This document shows positions 54,661 through 61,766 of a stretch of DNA of 61,766 nt, piece by piece. The DNA lies in contig CAYMKW010000004.1 of NCBI GenBank assembly GCA_964391365.1, positions 1 to 61,766 of the forward strand, given 5' to 3'. A program made the position numbers and the translations under genes. The notes below the pieces were generated by a model. The model was given only the letters and a program-made list of their open reading frames with translations, did not search any database and was not told where the DNA came from. Position 1 is the first letter of the stretch; each line of letters starts with the position of its first letter. Origin of the DNA: SXMI01 sp964391365 (lineage in GTDB: Bacteria; Actinomycetota; Acidimicrobiia; Acidimicrobiales; Microtrichaceae).

Positions 54661-55680
54661 GTGAGCGAGCACCCCTCCGTCGGCGCAGGGGTCGGCATCG
54701 GGGTGGTGGGCCTGGAACACCTGCACGTCCTGGAACTCGTCGACGGTCTGTGTTCGGCAGGTGCGAAGGTCGTGGCCCACACCGACGGCGATTCGCTCTC
54801 CCCGTTGTTCGCCGGCTGGCAGACCGGTTCCCGGCCCACCGACCGCTCGGGGGTCCTGGCGGACCCGGACGTCGATCTGGTCGTGGTCGCCGGGGTGCCG
54901 GCGGACCGGGCCGACGACTCGGTGGCAGCGCTCGCCTCGGGGCGCTCGGTGCTGTCGGACAAGCCGGGCGTGACGACGACCGCCCAGTTGGAGCGGGTCC
55001 GCACCGCCGTGGCGACGTCGGGGCAGCGTTGGTGGGTGCTGTTCTCGGAGCGGTTCGGCGTGCCGGCCGTCCGCTGGGCGGTGGACCTGGCTCGATCCGG
55101 GGCGATCGGTCGTGTCGTCGGCGTCCAGGGGTCCGCGCCGCACCGCGCCGCGTTCGAGTCCCGCCCCGGATGGTTCGCCGACCCGGAACGCGCCGGGACG
55201 CTGCTGGTCGATCTGGCCACCCACCAGGTCGACCAGTTCGTGGCGCTGGCCGGCACCGACGACGTGCGGGTGGTGCACGCGGCGTCGGGGAACGTGGCGG
55301 CCCCGGAGTTCCCGGCCGTCCACGACGTGGCCGAGCTCGTCCTGGCCGGTGGTGGCACCCGCGGGTTCCACCGGGTCGACTTCCTCGAGGCCGACGGGTT
55401 CCCGTCGTGGGGCGACGTGCGGTTGGTCGTGACCGGCACCGACGGGCGGCTCGAGGTCCGCACGCCTGTTGCGGACGGCGCCGCCGGACCACCCGAGCTC
55501 TGGATCACCGACCACACGTCCCACCGTCGTGTCGACCTCGAGCCGCGGGCCACGTGGGCCGAGGAGCTCCTGGCGGACCTCGCCGACGGAGGCGAGCGGC
55601 TGATGGAGCGGGACCATCCGTTCACCGTGAGCCGGATCGTGCTGGAGGCCCTGGCGGTCGCCGTACCGTGGTCGCCGTGA
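54661..55680 (+). CDS. Gfo/Idh/MocA family oxidoreductase
   Basis: NAD(P)-dependent dehydrogenase-like protein of 339 residues. It has a Rossmann N terminus (GVGIGVVGLEHLHVLELVD), DLVVVAGVPADRADD, and LSDKPGVTTTAQLE, where the usual EKP catalytic-lysine motif reads DKP. GTLLVDLATHQVDQFVALAG is the substrate-domain motif with His. The frame is open far upstream, but GTG 54661 fits both the protein start and the TAGCGT box. The stop overlaps the next start (GTGA). Substrate is probably a sugar, cyclitol or sugar acid; unknown. Confidence 0.85.
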   Translation: MSEHPSVGAGVGIGVVGLEHLHVLELVDGLCSAGAKVVAHTDGDSLSPLFAGWQTGSRPTDRSGVLADPDVDLVVVAGVPADRADDSVAALASGRSVLSDKPGVTTTAQLERVRTAVATSGQRWWVLFSERFGVPAVRWAVDLARSGAIGRVVGVQGSAPHRAAFESRPGWFADPERAGTLLVDLATHQVDQFVALAGTDDVRVVHAASGNVAAPEFPAVHDVAELVLAGGGTRGFHRVDFLEADGFPSWGDVRLVVTGTDGRLEVRTPVADGAAGPPELWITDHTSHRRVDLEPRATWAEELLADLADGGERLMERDHPFTVSRIVLEALAVAVPWSP

Positions 55681-56663
55681 CCGTGACCGATTCGAACGCG
55701 CCCGAACCGTTGCCGCCGTACGACCTGCTCCGGCCCCGACGCCCGATCACCGGCATGTCGGCCGTGCTCCTGCCGTTCGCGGATCCGCACACCCCCGACC
55801 TCGACGCGTTCGCGGCGCACCTGGCCCGCACCCTGGACGCCGGGCTGATCCCGGCGGTCAACATGGACACGGGCTTCGGGCCGATGCTGGACGACGACCG
55901 CCGGGTCGAGATCCTGGCGATCGCCCGATCGGTGTGCGGCGGCCGGGAGTTCGTCGCCGGGGCCCACGTGGACGACACCCCGCGTGACGCGCTGGACCTC
56001 GACCGCTACCACGAGCAGGTCGCGCTGATCGCCGAGCACGGCGGCACCCCCATCCTGTTCCCGTCGCACGGTCTCGGCGGCGTCACCGAACCCGAGCAGC
56101 TCGCCGCCATGGCAGCGGTGGGGGAGCGCTGCGACCGGTTCCTCGGTTTCGAGCTGTCCCGGGAGTTCCACCCCGCCGGGTTCGTGCTGTCGATCGACGG
56201 CTACCGCGACCTGCTCGGGATCCGCTCGTGCGTCGGGGCGAAGCACTCGTCGCTCGAACGGCAACCCGAGTGGGACCGCCTCCGGCTGCGTGACGAGGTG
56301 CGGCCGGAGTTCATGGTGTTGACCGGCAACGACCTGGCGATCGACATGGTCTGCTACGGCAGCGACTACCTGCTCGGCATCTCCACGTTCGCCCCCGACC
56401 GGTTCGCCGAGCGGGACCGGCGTTGGGCCGCGGGTGACCCCTCGTTCCACCAGCTGAACGACGACCTGCAGTTCCTGGGCCGGTTCACCTTCCGCACGCC
56501 GGTGCCCGCCTACAAGCACTCGGCCGCTCAGTTCCTGGCGCAGCGCGGGTGGCTGGACGGCGACACGACGCCGGACGGCGCGCCACGGCGCCCGGACGCC
56601 GACGTCGCCGTGCTCCGTGAGATCGGCGGACGGCTCGGTGTGCTCGACGGGGGCGCCTCGTGA
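55677..56663 (+). CDS. DHDPS/NAL-family class I aldolase-like protein
   Basis: TIM-barrel lyase of 328 residues related to dihydrodipicolinate synthase and N-acetylneuraminate lyase. A Lys in the Schiff-base position is present (GAKHSSL, K189), while the usual YxxP tyrosine segment is not obvious (FPSHGLGG at that strand). DTGFGPMLDDDRRVEILAIA replaces the typical GTTGE motif, so this is a divergent branch and probably not a lysine-synthesis enzyme. Start and stop each overlap the neighbours by 4 bases, giving strict translational coupling. Likely cleaves or dehydrates a keto-acid sugar derivative in the pathway of this operon. Confidence 0.75.
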   Translation: MTVTDSNAPEPLPPYDLLRPRRPITGMSAVLLPFADPHTPDLDAFAAHLARTLDAGLIPAVNMDTGFGPMLDDDRRVEILAIARSVCGGREFVAGAHVDDTPRDALDLDRYHEQVALIAEHGGTPILFPSHGLGGVTEPEQLAAMAAVGERCDRFLGFELSREFHPAGFVLSIDGYRDLLGIRSCVGAKHSSLERQPEWDRLRLRDEVRPEFMVLTGNDLAIDMVCYGSDYLLGISTFAPDRFAERDRRWAAGDPSFHQLNDDLQFLGRFTFRTPVPAYKHSAAQFLAQRGWLDGDTTPDGAPRRPDADVAVLREIGGRLGVLDGGAS

Positions 56664-58084
56664 CCCGCCGGCTCCCGTATCCGCAGGTGAAGTCGTTCGT
56701 CGGTCCGGACGAACTGCGCGCCAGGCTCGAGGAGCTCGGCGCCGACCTGCCGGTGGCCGAGACGGTGGATCCCACCGGCGTGCTCGCCGAGGGGTTCACC
56801 GTCGAGGACCCGGCCCGGACGTTGGAGGTCCCCAACCGGTTCTGCGTGCTGCCCATGGAGGGCTGGGACGGGACCGAGGAGGGTCGGCCGAGCGACCTGG
56901 TCCGTCGTCGGTGGGACCGCTTCGGGGCCTCGGGTGCCGGCCTCGTCTGGGGTGGTGAGGCGGTGGCGGTGCGAGCCGACGGCCGGGCGAACCCCCGGCA
57001 GGTCGCCATCACGCCGCACGCCGCCGAGGACCTGTCCGACCTGCTCGGGGTGCTGCGCTCCGGAGCGGAGCGGATCGGGGTGCGGCCGGTCGTGGGCCTG
57101 CAGCTCACCCACTCCGGGCGGTGGTCCCGCCCCGACGGCCCGCCGGCGCCCCGCACCGCCCGGGTCGATCCGGTGCTCGACGAACGGGTCGGCGCAACGG
57201 CGGCATCGGTCCTGAGCGACGACGAGCTCGACGAGCTGATCGACTGCTTCGTGGACGCCGCCGAGCTCGCCGCAGCGGCGGGGTTCGACTTCGTCGACCT
57301 GAAGGCCTGCCACGGGTACCTGGGCCACGAGCTGCTCGCCGCCACGGACCGTCCGGGCCGCTTCGGTGGACCGACCGTGGCCGACCGCGCCCGGTTCCTG
57401 CTCGCCTGCGTGGACGGCGTCCGGGAGCGGGTCCCGTCCATCGCCATCGGTGTCCGTCTGTCGATCGTGGATCCGGGACCGCATCGGCCGGGTCCGGACG
57501 GAGTGGGTGCCCCCGACCCTGACGCCGCGGCGGTGTTCGGTCCCGTGGGAGCAGCCGGTCCGGACCTCACCGACGCCGCAGCGCTGCTGGACCTGCTCGC
57601 CGAGCGGGGCGTCCGGCTCGTCTGCACGACCGTCGGCAGCCCGTACTGGTCGCCGCACGCGCAGCGGCCGGCGTGGTTCCCGCCCTCCGACGGGTACACG
57701 CCCCCCCGGGATCCGCTGCTCGACGCCGTCGCCATGCTCGCCGCGGCTCGCGACCTGCGGGCGGCGGCACCCGACGGGACCGTCGTGGTCGGCACCGGCT
57801 ACACCTACTTCCAGCAGTTCCTGGCGCACGTCGGCCAGGCGACGCTCGGGTCCGGGTGGGTCGACTCGGTCGGCCTGGGCCGGATGGTGCTGTCCTACCC
57901 GGACCTCCCGGCGGACGTGCTGGCCGGCCGGCCCCTGCGGCCCCGGTCGATCTGCCGGACGTTCTCGGACTGCACGACCGCCCCCCGCCACGGCCTCGTC
58001 TCGGGGTGCTACCCGCTCGACGAGTTCTACCGGGACCGTCCCGAACGGCTGGAGCTCGCCGGAATCAAGCGCCGCCTCGGCTGA
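56660..58084 (+). CDS. NADH:flavin oxidoreductase, old yellow enzyme family
   Basis: FMN-dependent TIM-barrel reductase of 474 residues. FCVLPMEGWDG opens the barrel, VVGLQLTHSGRWSRP is the flavin/substrate strand, and DFVDLKACHGYLGHELLA carries the His that anchors substrate in this family (usually H-N or H-H plus GYL). The C terminus has SICRTFSDCTTAPRHG with paired Cys, where larger relatives bind an iron-sulfur cluster, but the extra diaphorase domain is absent. Long acidic inserts (GPHRPGPDGVGAPDPD) are unusual. Third gene of a strictly coupled operon; the last 20 bases overlap the convergent aminotransferase. Confidence 0.85.
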   Translation: MTRRLPYPQVKSFVGPDELRARLEELGADLPVAETVDPTGVLAEGFTVEDPARTLEVPNRFCVLPMEGWDGTEEGRPSDLVRRRWDRFGASGAGLVWGGEAVAVRADGRANPRQVAITPHAAEDLSDLLGVLRSGAERIGVRPVVGLQLTHSGRWSRPDGPPAPRTARVDPVLDERVGATAASVLSDDELDELIDCFVDAAELAAAAGFDFVDLKACHGYLGHELLAATDRPGRFGGPTVADRARFLLACVDGVRERVPSIAIGVRLSIVDPGPHRPGPDGVGAPDPDAAAVFGPVGAAGPDLTDAAALLDLLAERGVRLVCTTVGSPYWSPHAQRPAWFPPSDGYTPPRDPLLDAVAMLAAARDLRAAAPDGTVVVGTGYTYFQQFLAHVGQATLGSGWVDSVGLGRMVLSYPDLPADVLAGRPLRPRSICRTFSDCTTAPRHGLVSGCYPLDEFYRDRPERLELAGIKRRLG

Positions 58085-59268
58085 GCGCGTCGACGAGCTC
58101 CACGGTCCGGTCGAGTTCTTCCTCGGTCGTCGTCACGTGGACCGATGCACGCACCATCGAGTCGATCCCGCGGGCCGCCAGGTCGAGCCGGGCGTGGACC
58201 ACCTCGGAGTTGGCCACCTGCACGCCGTGTCCGGCGAGTGATTCCCGCACCTCGGCCGCGGGCCGGCCCGACACGGTGAAGGTCACGATCCCGCATCGCT
58301 GCGCACCACGGTCGTGCACCTGCACACCGTCGAGGTCGTCGAGGGCGTCGCGCAGTCGGGCGCCGAGCCGGACCACCCGCTCCGCGATGCGGTCCACCCC
58401 CAGGTCGAGCGCGTAGTCGACGGCGCGGCCGAGCCCCAGGAGCCCGGCCCAGTTCCGTTCGAACGACTCGAACCGTTGCGCACCCGGGGCCAGGGTGTAG
58501 CTGCGCTCGCCGCTCCAGGTGGCACTCCGGCCGTCGAGGAGCAGCGGGTCGAGACGATCGAGCAGGTCGCGACGCACGTAGAGGAACCCGGTGCCGCGGG
58601 GCCCCCGGAGGTACTTGCGGCCCGTCGCCGTGAGCAGGTCGCAGCCGATCGCCTCCACGTCCAGGGGGAGCTGTCCGGCCGACTGGCAGGCGTCGAGCAG
58701 CAGGGGCACGCCCGCCGCCCGGCACCGGGCGCCGACCTCGGCGGCGGGGTTGACGAGTCCGCCCTGGGTGGGCACGTGGACGAGGCTGACGAGCGCCACG
58801 CCGCCCCGTTCGAGGCGGGCGGACAGGGCGTCCACGTCGACCTGTCCGTCGCTGTCGTCGGGGAGCACCTCGACGACGACGCCGAGGGTCCGTTCGGCTC
58901 GCCACAGCGCCATCGCGTTCGTGACGTACTCGCTCCGACACGTGAGCACGGTGTCGCCGGAGCGGAGCGGCAGCGACCAGAACGCCCGGTGCCAGGCCGA
59001 GCTGGCGCTGTCGCACAGCGCGACCTCGTCGGGTGCGCAGCCGAGCAGCCGGGCGACCGATCCGTGGACGCCGTCGAACTCGTCGGCGCATGCGTCGGCG
59101 GCCTCGTAGCCGCCGAGCTCGGCCTCGAGCCGGAGGTGCTCCACGACCCGGTCGAGCACCGGGGTCGGTGACGGCGAGGCCCCGGCGTGGTTCAGGTGGA
59201 TGCGTCGGGTGAGCCCGGGGGTGTCGCGCCGCAGTGTCGCGATGTCCAGCGGCGATGCCGGGTCCAGC
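58065..59268 (-). CDS. Class V PLP-dependent aminotransferase/cysteine desulfurase-like, 5' end in gap
   Basis: PLP enzyme of fold type I, about 400 residues visible, missing only its first few residues in the 100-N gap. HLNHAGASPSPTPVLDRV is the family N terminus, DACQSAGQLPLDVEAIGCDLL carries the Asp that binds the cofactor, and TGRKYLRGPRGTGFLYV holds the Schiff-base Lys. QRCGIVTF and VHTTEEELD-like segments close the protein. No conserved catalytic Cys loop is evident, so sulfur transfer is not proven; EgtE-like C-S lyases and isopenicillin-epimerase-like proteins look similar. Confidence 0.85.
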
Positions 59269-59368
59269 NNNNNNNNNNNNNNNNNNNNNNNNNNNNNNNN
59301 NNNNNNNNNNNNNNNNNNNNNNNNNNNNNNNNNNNNNNNNNNNNNNNNNNNNNNNNNNNNNNNNNNNN
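59269..59368. other. Scaffold gap (100 N)
   Basis: One hundred undetermined bases covering the start of the class V aminotransferase gene and part of the spacer to the divergent amidohydrolase gene. Its length suggests a default scaffolding placeholder. Confidence 0.99.
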
Positions 59369-59396
59369 CGGGCCTTCGGGGGTCACGGCCGGACGG

Positions 59397-59402
59397 TAGC
59401 GT
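59397..59402 (+). promoter_or_regulatory. -10 element (TAGCGT) of leaderless amidohydrolase gene
   Basis: TAGCGT, 6 bases (GCCGCC), then GTG at 59409. Confidence 0.6.
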
Positions 59403-59408
59403 GCCGCC

Positions 59409-60767
59409 GTGGTCGATCGGACAGCTGTGAGCAGGACCGATGCCGGCGGGCGGATCATCCGATCGGAGTGGGTCGTCGTCGGTGACCCGGCCGCAGGCGG
59501 CTCGGTCGTGGACGACGGCGCCGTGCTGGTGCTCGACGGGCGGATCGTCGCCGTCGGACCGGCGGCGCAGGTGCTCGGCGATCATCCGGGTGTGCCGGTG
59601 GAACGGCTCGAGCGTCACGTCCTGATCCCGGGGCTGGTCAACGCCCATGCCCACCTGGCCATGACGATGTTCCGGGGGACCGCGGACGACCGCGACCTGG
59701 CCGACTTCCTCTCGGTCGTCATGCCGCTCGAGGCCCGGACGCTCACGCCGGGTCACGTCGAGGTGGGCACCAGGTCGGCCGCGGTGGAGTTGCTCCGCTG
59801 CGGCGTCACCACCTCGCTGGACATGTACTTCCACGCCGTGGTCGGTCGACCGGCTGCGGCAGAGGTCGGGCTGCGGGTGCTCACGGGGCCCACGATCATC
59901 GAGGGCGGGCCGTCGACCCTGCCCTGGGACGACCTCATGGTCCACGCCGAGGCGTTCCTCGCCGCGAACCCGAGCGAGGGCGCCTGGCGCCCGGTCCTCG
60001 GACCGCACGGCACCTACACCGTCTCCCCATCGCAGCTCGACGAGGTGGCGGCGCTGGCCGCCGACCACGACTGCGTGGTCCAGATCCACCTGTCGGAGAC
60101 CGAGGCCGAGAACCGGATGGTGGTCGAGCAGCTGGGTCGCCGACCGCTGGACGTGCTCGATGCGGCGGGCCTCCTCGGTCCGGACACGGTGCTGGCGCAC
60201 GGTGTGCACCTCGACGCGGACGAACAGCGGCGGGTGGCCGCTGCAGGTGCCGCGGTGGCGCACTGCCCGGTGTCGAACCTGAAGCTCGCCTCCGGGGTCG
60301 CACCGGTTCCCGGACTGCTCGCCGCCGGCGCCACGGTCGCGCTGGGCACCGACGGTGCCGCCAGCGCGAACGACCTGGACCTCCTGGCCGTCCTGCGGTT
60401 GACGGCCCTGCTCCACAAGGGGGCGCCGGCGGATCCGGGTGGTCCCGACGCCACGAACGTGGCGGCCGCCGTCGCCCTGCGGATGGCGACCCTGGGGGGT
60501 GCGACCGCGCTCGGCATCGACGACCACACGGGTTCGATCGAGGTGGGCAAGCTCGCCGACCTGGTGGCCGTTGACCTGGCCGACCCGTCGACCGAGCCCG
60601 TGCGGGATCCGGTGGCGGCCGTGGTCTACGGCGCCTCGCGATCCCAGGTCCGCTCGGTCTGGGTGGCGGGTCAGCGGGTGGTGCGCGACGGCGGCTGCGT
60701 CAACGTCGACGAGCGCGACGTGGTGGCGGAGTTGCAGCGGTTGGGCGACGAACTCCTCCGGGGCTGA
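59409..60767 (+). CDS. Amidohydrolase, TRZ/ATZ - MTA/SAH deaminase-like
   Basis: Metal-dependent deaminase or chlorohydrolase-type enzyme of 452 residues. Metal ligands: LIPGLVNAHAHLAMTMFRG (HxH), QIHLSETEAENRM (His), AHGVHLDADE (His) and LGTDGAASANDLDLLAVLR (Asp), in the order of cytosine-, guanine- and 5-methylthioadenosine/S-adenosylhomocysteine deaminases. The C-terminal composite domain IEVGKLADLVAVDL is standard. MTA/SAH deaminase is the closest reading, but substrate is unproven. The last 68 bases overlap the convergent TetR gene. Confidence 0.85.
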   Translation: MVDRTAVSRTDAGGRIIRSEWVVVGDPAAGGSVVDDGAVLVLDGRIVAVGPAAQVLGDHPGVPVERLERHVLIPGLVNAHAHLAMTMFRGTADDRDLADFLSVVMPLEARTLTPGHVEVGTRSAAVELLRCGVTTSLDMYFHAVVGRPAAAEVGLRVLTGPTIIEGGPSTLPWDDLMVHAEAFLAANPSEGAWRPVLGPHGTYTVSPSQLDEVAALAADHDCVVQIHLSETEAENRMVVEQLGRRPLDVLDAAGLLGPDTVLAHGVHLDADEQRRVAAAGAAVAHCPVSNLKLASGVAPVPGLLAAGATVALGTDGAASANDLDLLAVLRLTALLHKGAPADPGGPDATNVAAAVALRMATLGGATALGIDDHTGSIEVGKLADLVAVDLADPSTEPVRDPVAAVVYGASRSQVRSVWVAGQRVVRDGGCVNVDERDVVAELQRLGDELLRG

Positions 60768-61419
60768 CGGGCGCGTCCGCCTCGGCGGATGCCTCGACGG
60801 GCGGGTCGGGCCGCCCCGTGTCCAGACCGCCGCCGGAGAGCCCGCGCCACAGCAGGTCGGTGATGAACTGCACGAAGTCGGCGCGACTCAGGGTCCGCCG
60901 CTCGAGCCACCACTCGGTGCTCACGTGGATCATTCCGAGGATGCCGAACGCCCACGGCTCGGCCGGACCCGAGTCGGCTCCCGATGCCCGGAGCGCCTCG
61001 CCGAGCGCCCGGGACACCGTGCGGCCGAGCTCGTCGACCAGTCGCCGCTCGTCGAGCCGGCGTCCGGCGCCGAAGCTGCCCTCCGAGAGGAAGGAGTAGA
61101 TGTGGGGGTCGCGTTCGATGAATCCGACCCAGGCGTCGATCGAGCGGACGACGCGTTCCCGGGGGTCGTCGGTCTGGCCCCAGACGGTGGCGAACTCGGA
61201 CTGCAGCTCGGCGGCGAATCGCCCGGCGATGGCGTCGGCCAGCCCGGCCTTGTCGCCGAAGTTCGCGTAGATGATCGGCTTGGTGATGCCGGCCTCCTGC
61301 GCGATCTCCTCCATGGACACCTCGGCGCCGTCACGTCGGATGGCGGCGACCGCAGCGTCGATGAGCTCCTCCCGCCGGTCCTCTCGCTCCCGCTTCGATC
61401 GCTTCCGTCGGTCACCCAC
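60700..61419 (-). CDS. TetR family transcriptional regulator
   Basis: DNA-binding repressor of 239 residues. The N-terminal helix-turn-helix is typical: LIDAAVAAIRRDG, VSMEEIAQEAGITKPIIYANFGDKAGLADAI (HTH about residues 37-66). The ligand domain is all-helical; the C-terminal 45 residues are Pro/Ala/Arg-rich and probably disordered, extending over the 3' end of the amidohydrolase gene. GTG 61419 lies 6 bases behind TAGCGT. It is divergent from a probable diiron oxygenase gene, and two palindromes lie in between, so it most likely represses that gene and perhaps itself. Confidence 0.92.
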   Translation of the reverse strand: MGDRRKRSKREREDRREELIDAAVAAIRRDGAEVSMEEIAQEAGITKPIIYANFGDKAGLADAIAGRFAAELQSEFATVWGQTDDPRERVVRSIDAWVGFIERDPHIYSFLSEGSFGAGRRLDERRLVDELGRTVSRALGEALRASGADSGPAEPWAFGILGMIHVSTEWWLERRTLSRADFVQFITDLLWRGLSGGGLDTGRPDPPVEASAEADAPVSPGGVRRPTAATPPPRRARRR

Positions 61420-61425
61420 GGCTCC

Positions 61426-61431
61426 ACGCTA
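61426..61431 (-). promoter_or_regulatory. -10 element (TAGCGT) of the leaderless tetR gene
   Basis: Minus-strand TAGCGT, 6 bases (GGAGCC), then GTG at 61419. Confidence 0.6.
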
Positions 61432-61439
61432 CCGGGCAG

Positions 61440-61468
61440 TTGACTCTGTGAGTTACCAGCGGTAAGTT
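61440..61468 (+). promoter_or_regulatory. Sigma70-type promoter of the 61525 gene
   Basis: -35 TTGACT (61440-61445), 17-base spacer, -10 TAAGTT (61463-61468). This is the best classical -35/-10 pair in the window. The -10 lies inside the double operator, which fits repression by the adjacent TetR protein. Confidence 0.7.
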
Positions 61469-61479
61469 ACCGCCGGTAA
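61453..61479. promoter_or_regulatory. Tandem palindromic operators for the adjacent TetR regulator
   Basis: Two 13-base palindromes, TTACC-AGC-GGTAA (61453-61465) and TTACC-GCC-GGTAA (61467-61479), are separated by one G, a centre-to-centre distance of 14 bases. The half-sites are identical. They cover the -10 and start-site region of the plus-strand promoter. The spacing puts the two sites on roughly similar faces of the helix (1.3 turns), allowing two dimers to bind. Confidence 0.8.
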
Positions 61480-61524
61480 CTACAACGGGAACACAACCTC
61501 ACCCGCATGAGGACAGGAGCGTCC

Positions 61525-61766
61525 ATGACCGCCACCGAACCGCTGATCGACTCCCGCCACGGGCGGCCCACCGACCACGGACCCGCCGGCCGGAACGACC
61601 TCCGGGTCGGTCGGCTCGTCTCCGCCTCGCTCCGGCGGGCCGTGGACCCCGAGTCCTCCGTCGAGCTGTCGGGCCGACTCGGCCACGGACAACTCGTGCC
61701 CGACGAGTTGCTCAGCGTCGCCGGGCTGAATCTGTCGTTGACCGACGAGCAGCGACGGACGCTCGC
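61525..61766 (+). CDS. N-terminal part of a probable AurF-type diiron oxygenase (partial)
   Basis: Eighty codons up to the window edge. ATG 61525 has AGGAG 6 bases upstream. The segment RLVSASLRRAVDPESSVEL and the start of a helical domain (LSLTDEQRRTLA) resemble the N terminus of actinobacterial AurF/p-aminobenzoate N-oxygenase-like diiron proteins, which are often controlled by a divergent TetR gene. The iron ligands would lie beyond the window, so this call is tentative. Confidence 0.5.
   Translation, partial: MTATEPLIDSRHGRPTDHGPAGRNDLRVGRLVSASLRRAVDPESSVELSGRLGHGQLVPDELLSVAGLNLSLTDEQRRTL

Overview
The window is GC-rich throughout, with many GTG starts, very tight gene packing and no gene-free stretch above 300 bases. 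It looks like chromosomal core plus ordinary accessory DNA of an actinobacterium. F420-type LLM oxidoreductases, a polyphosphate glucokinase, a mycoredoxin-like protein, an LppM-like lipoprotein with DUF2510, a DUF2252 protein, many acyl-CoA and SDR enzymes, and start codons lying directly behind a TANNNT box all fit Actinomycetota, most likely class Acidimicrobiia. The class is inferred from gene content only. It is a draft scaffold: four runs of N (3456-3465, 25904-25913, 41039-41048, 59269-59368) each cut a gene, and the three 10-N gaps carry sequence next to them that does not belong to the interrupted gene. I saw no rRNA, tRNA, CRISPR array, insertion sequence or phage gene.

Layout. 1-3498: pgi, gnd, pgl and rpiA, a hexose/pentose-phosphate operon whose last gene is corrupted by a foreign arsenite-transporter fragment. 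3572-8041: a lipoprotein, then on the minus strand a YceI-cytochrome c-copper monooxygenase fusion with an SDR and a glutaredoxin. 8219-13200: a crotonase, polyphosphate glucokinase divergent from a sugar porter, a secreted esterase and an HdeD-like membrane protein. 13280-18028: a PAS-PAS-GGDEF diguanylate cyclase, an SDR and an orphan FtsX-type permease. 18097-24819: an LLM oxidoreductase, two esterases, an acyl-CoA dehydrogenase, a small membrane protein and a DUF1501/DUF1800 pair. 26383-33564: zwf, a PIN-like protein, DUF2252, a sterol-desaturase-like protein, a leishmanolysin-like lipoprotein and a class III aminotransferase. 33722-39153: a cold-shock gene with an internal amber codon, a membrane protein, two amidohydrolases and an LLM enzyme. 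39310-50964: three large secreted lipoproteins (choice-of-anchor I/5'-nucleotidase, beta-helix, and a glycine-rich MopE-motif protein) interleaved with menB, a Gfo/Idh/MocA enzyme, a metallo-hydrolase and an MFS exporter. 51070-61766: SDR-P450, an aldehyde dehydrogenase divergent from a three-gene coupled operon (Gfo/Idh, DHDPS-like, old yellow enzyme), a class V aminotransferase, an amidohydrolase, and a TetR regulator divergent from a probable diiron oxygenase with two palindromic operators between them.

How the genes work together. Glucose can be imported (9896), phosphorylated with polyphosphate (ppgK) and sent through zwf, pgl, gnd and rpiA or through pgi. zwf sits 23 kb from the other pentose-phosphate genes. 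Much of the rest is small-molecule oxidation (SDR, P450, LLM, ALDH, acyl-CoA dehydrogenase, crotonases) and secreted hydrolases. The strongest sequence-wide signal is a repeated promoter layout: TANNNT 6-9 bases before the start codon at 16 genes on both strands, implying leaderless mRNAs. The best candidates for something undescribed are the YceI-haem-copper fusion, the coupled Gfo/Idh-DHDPS-OYE operon and the glycine-rich MopE-motif lipoprotein.
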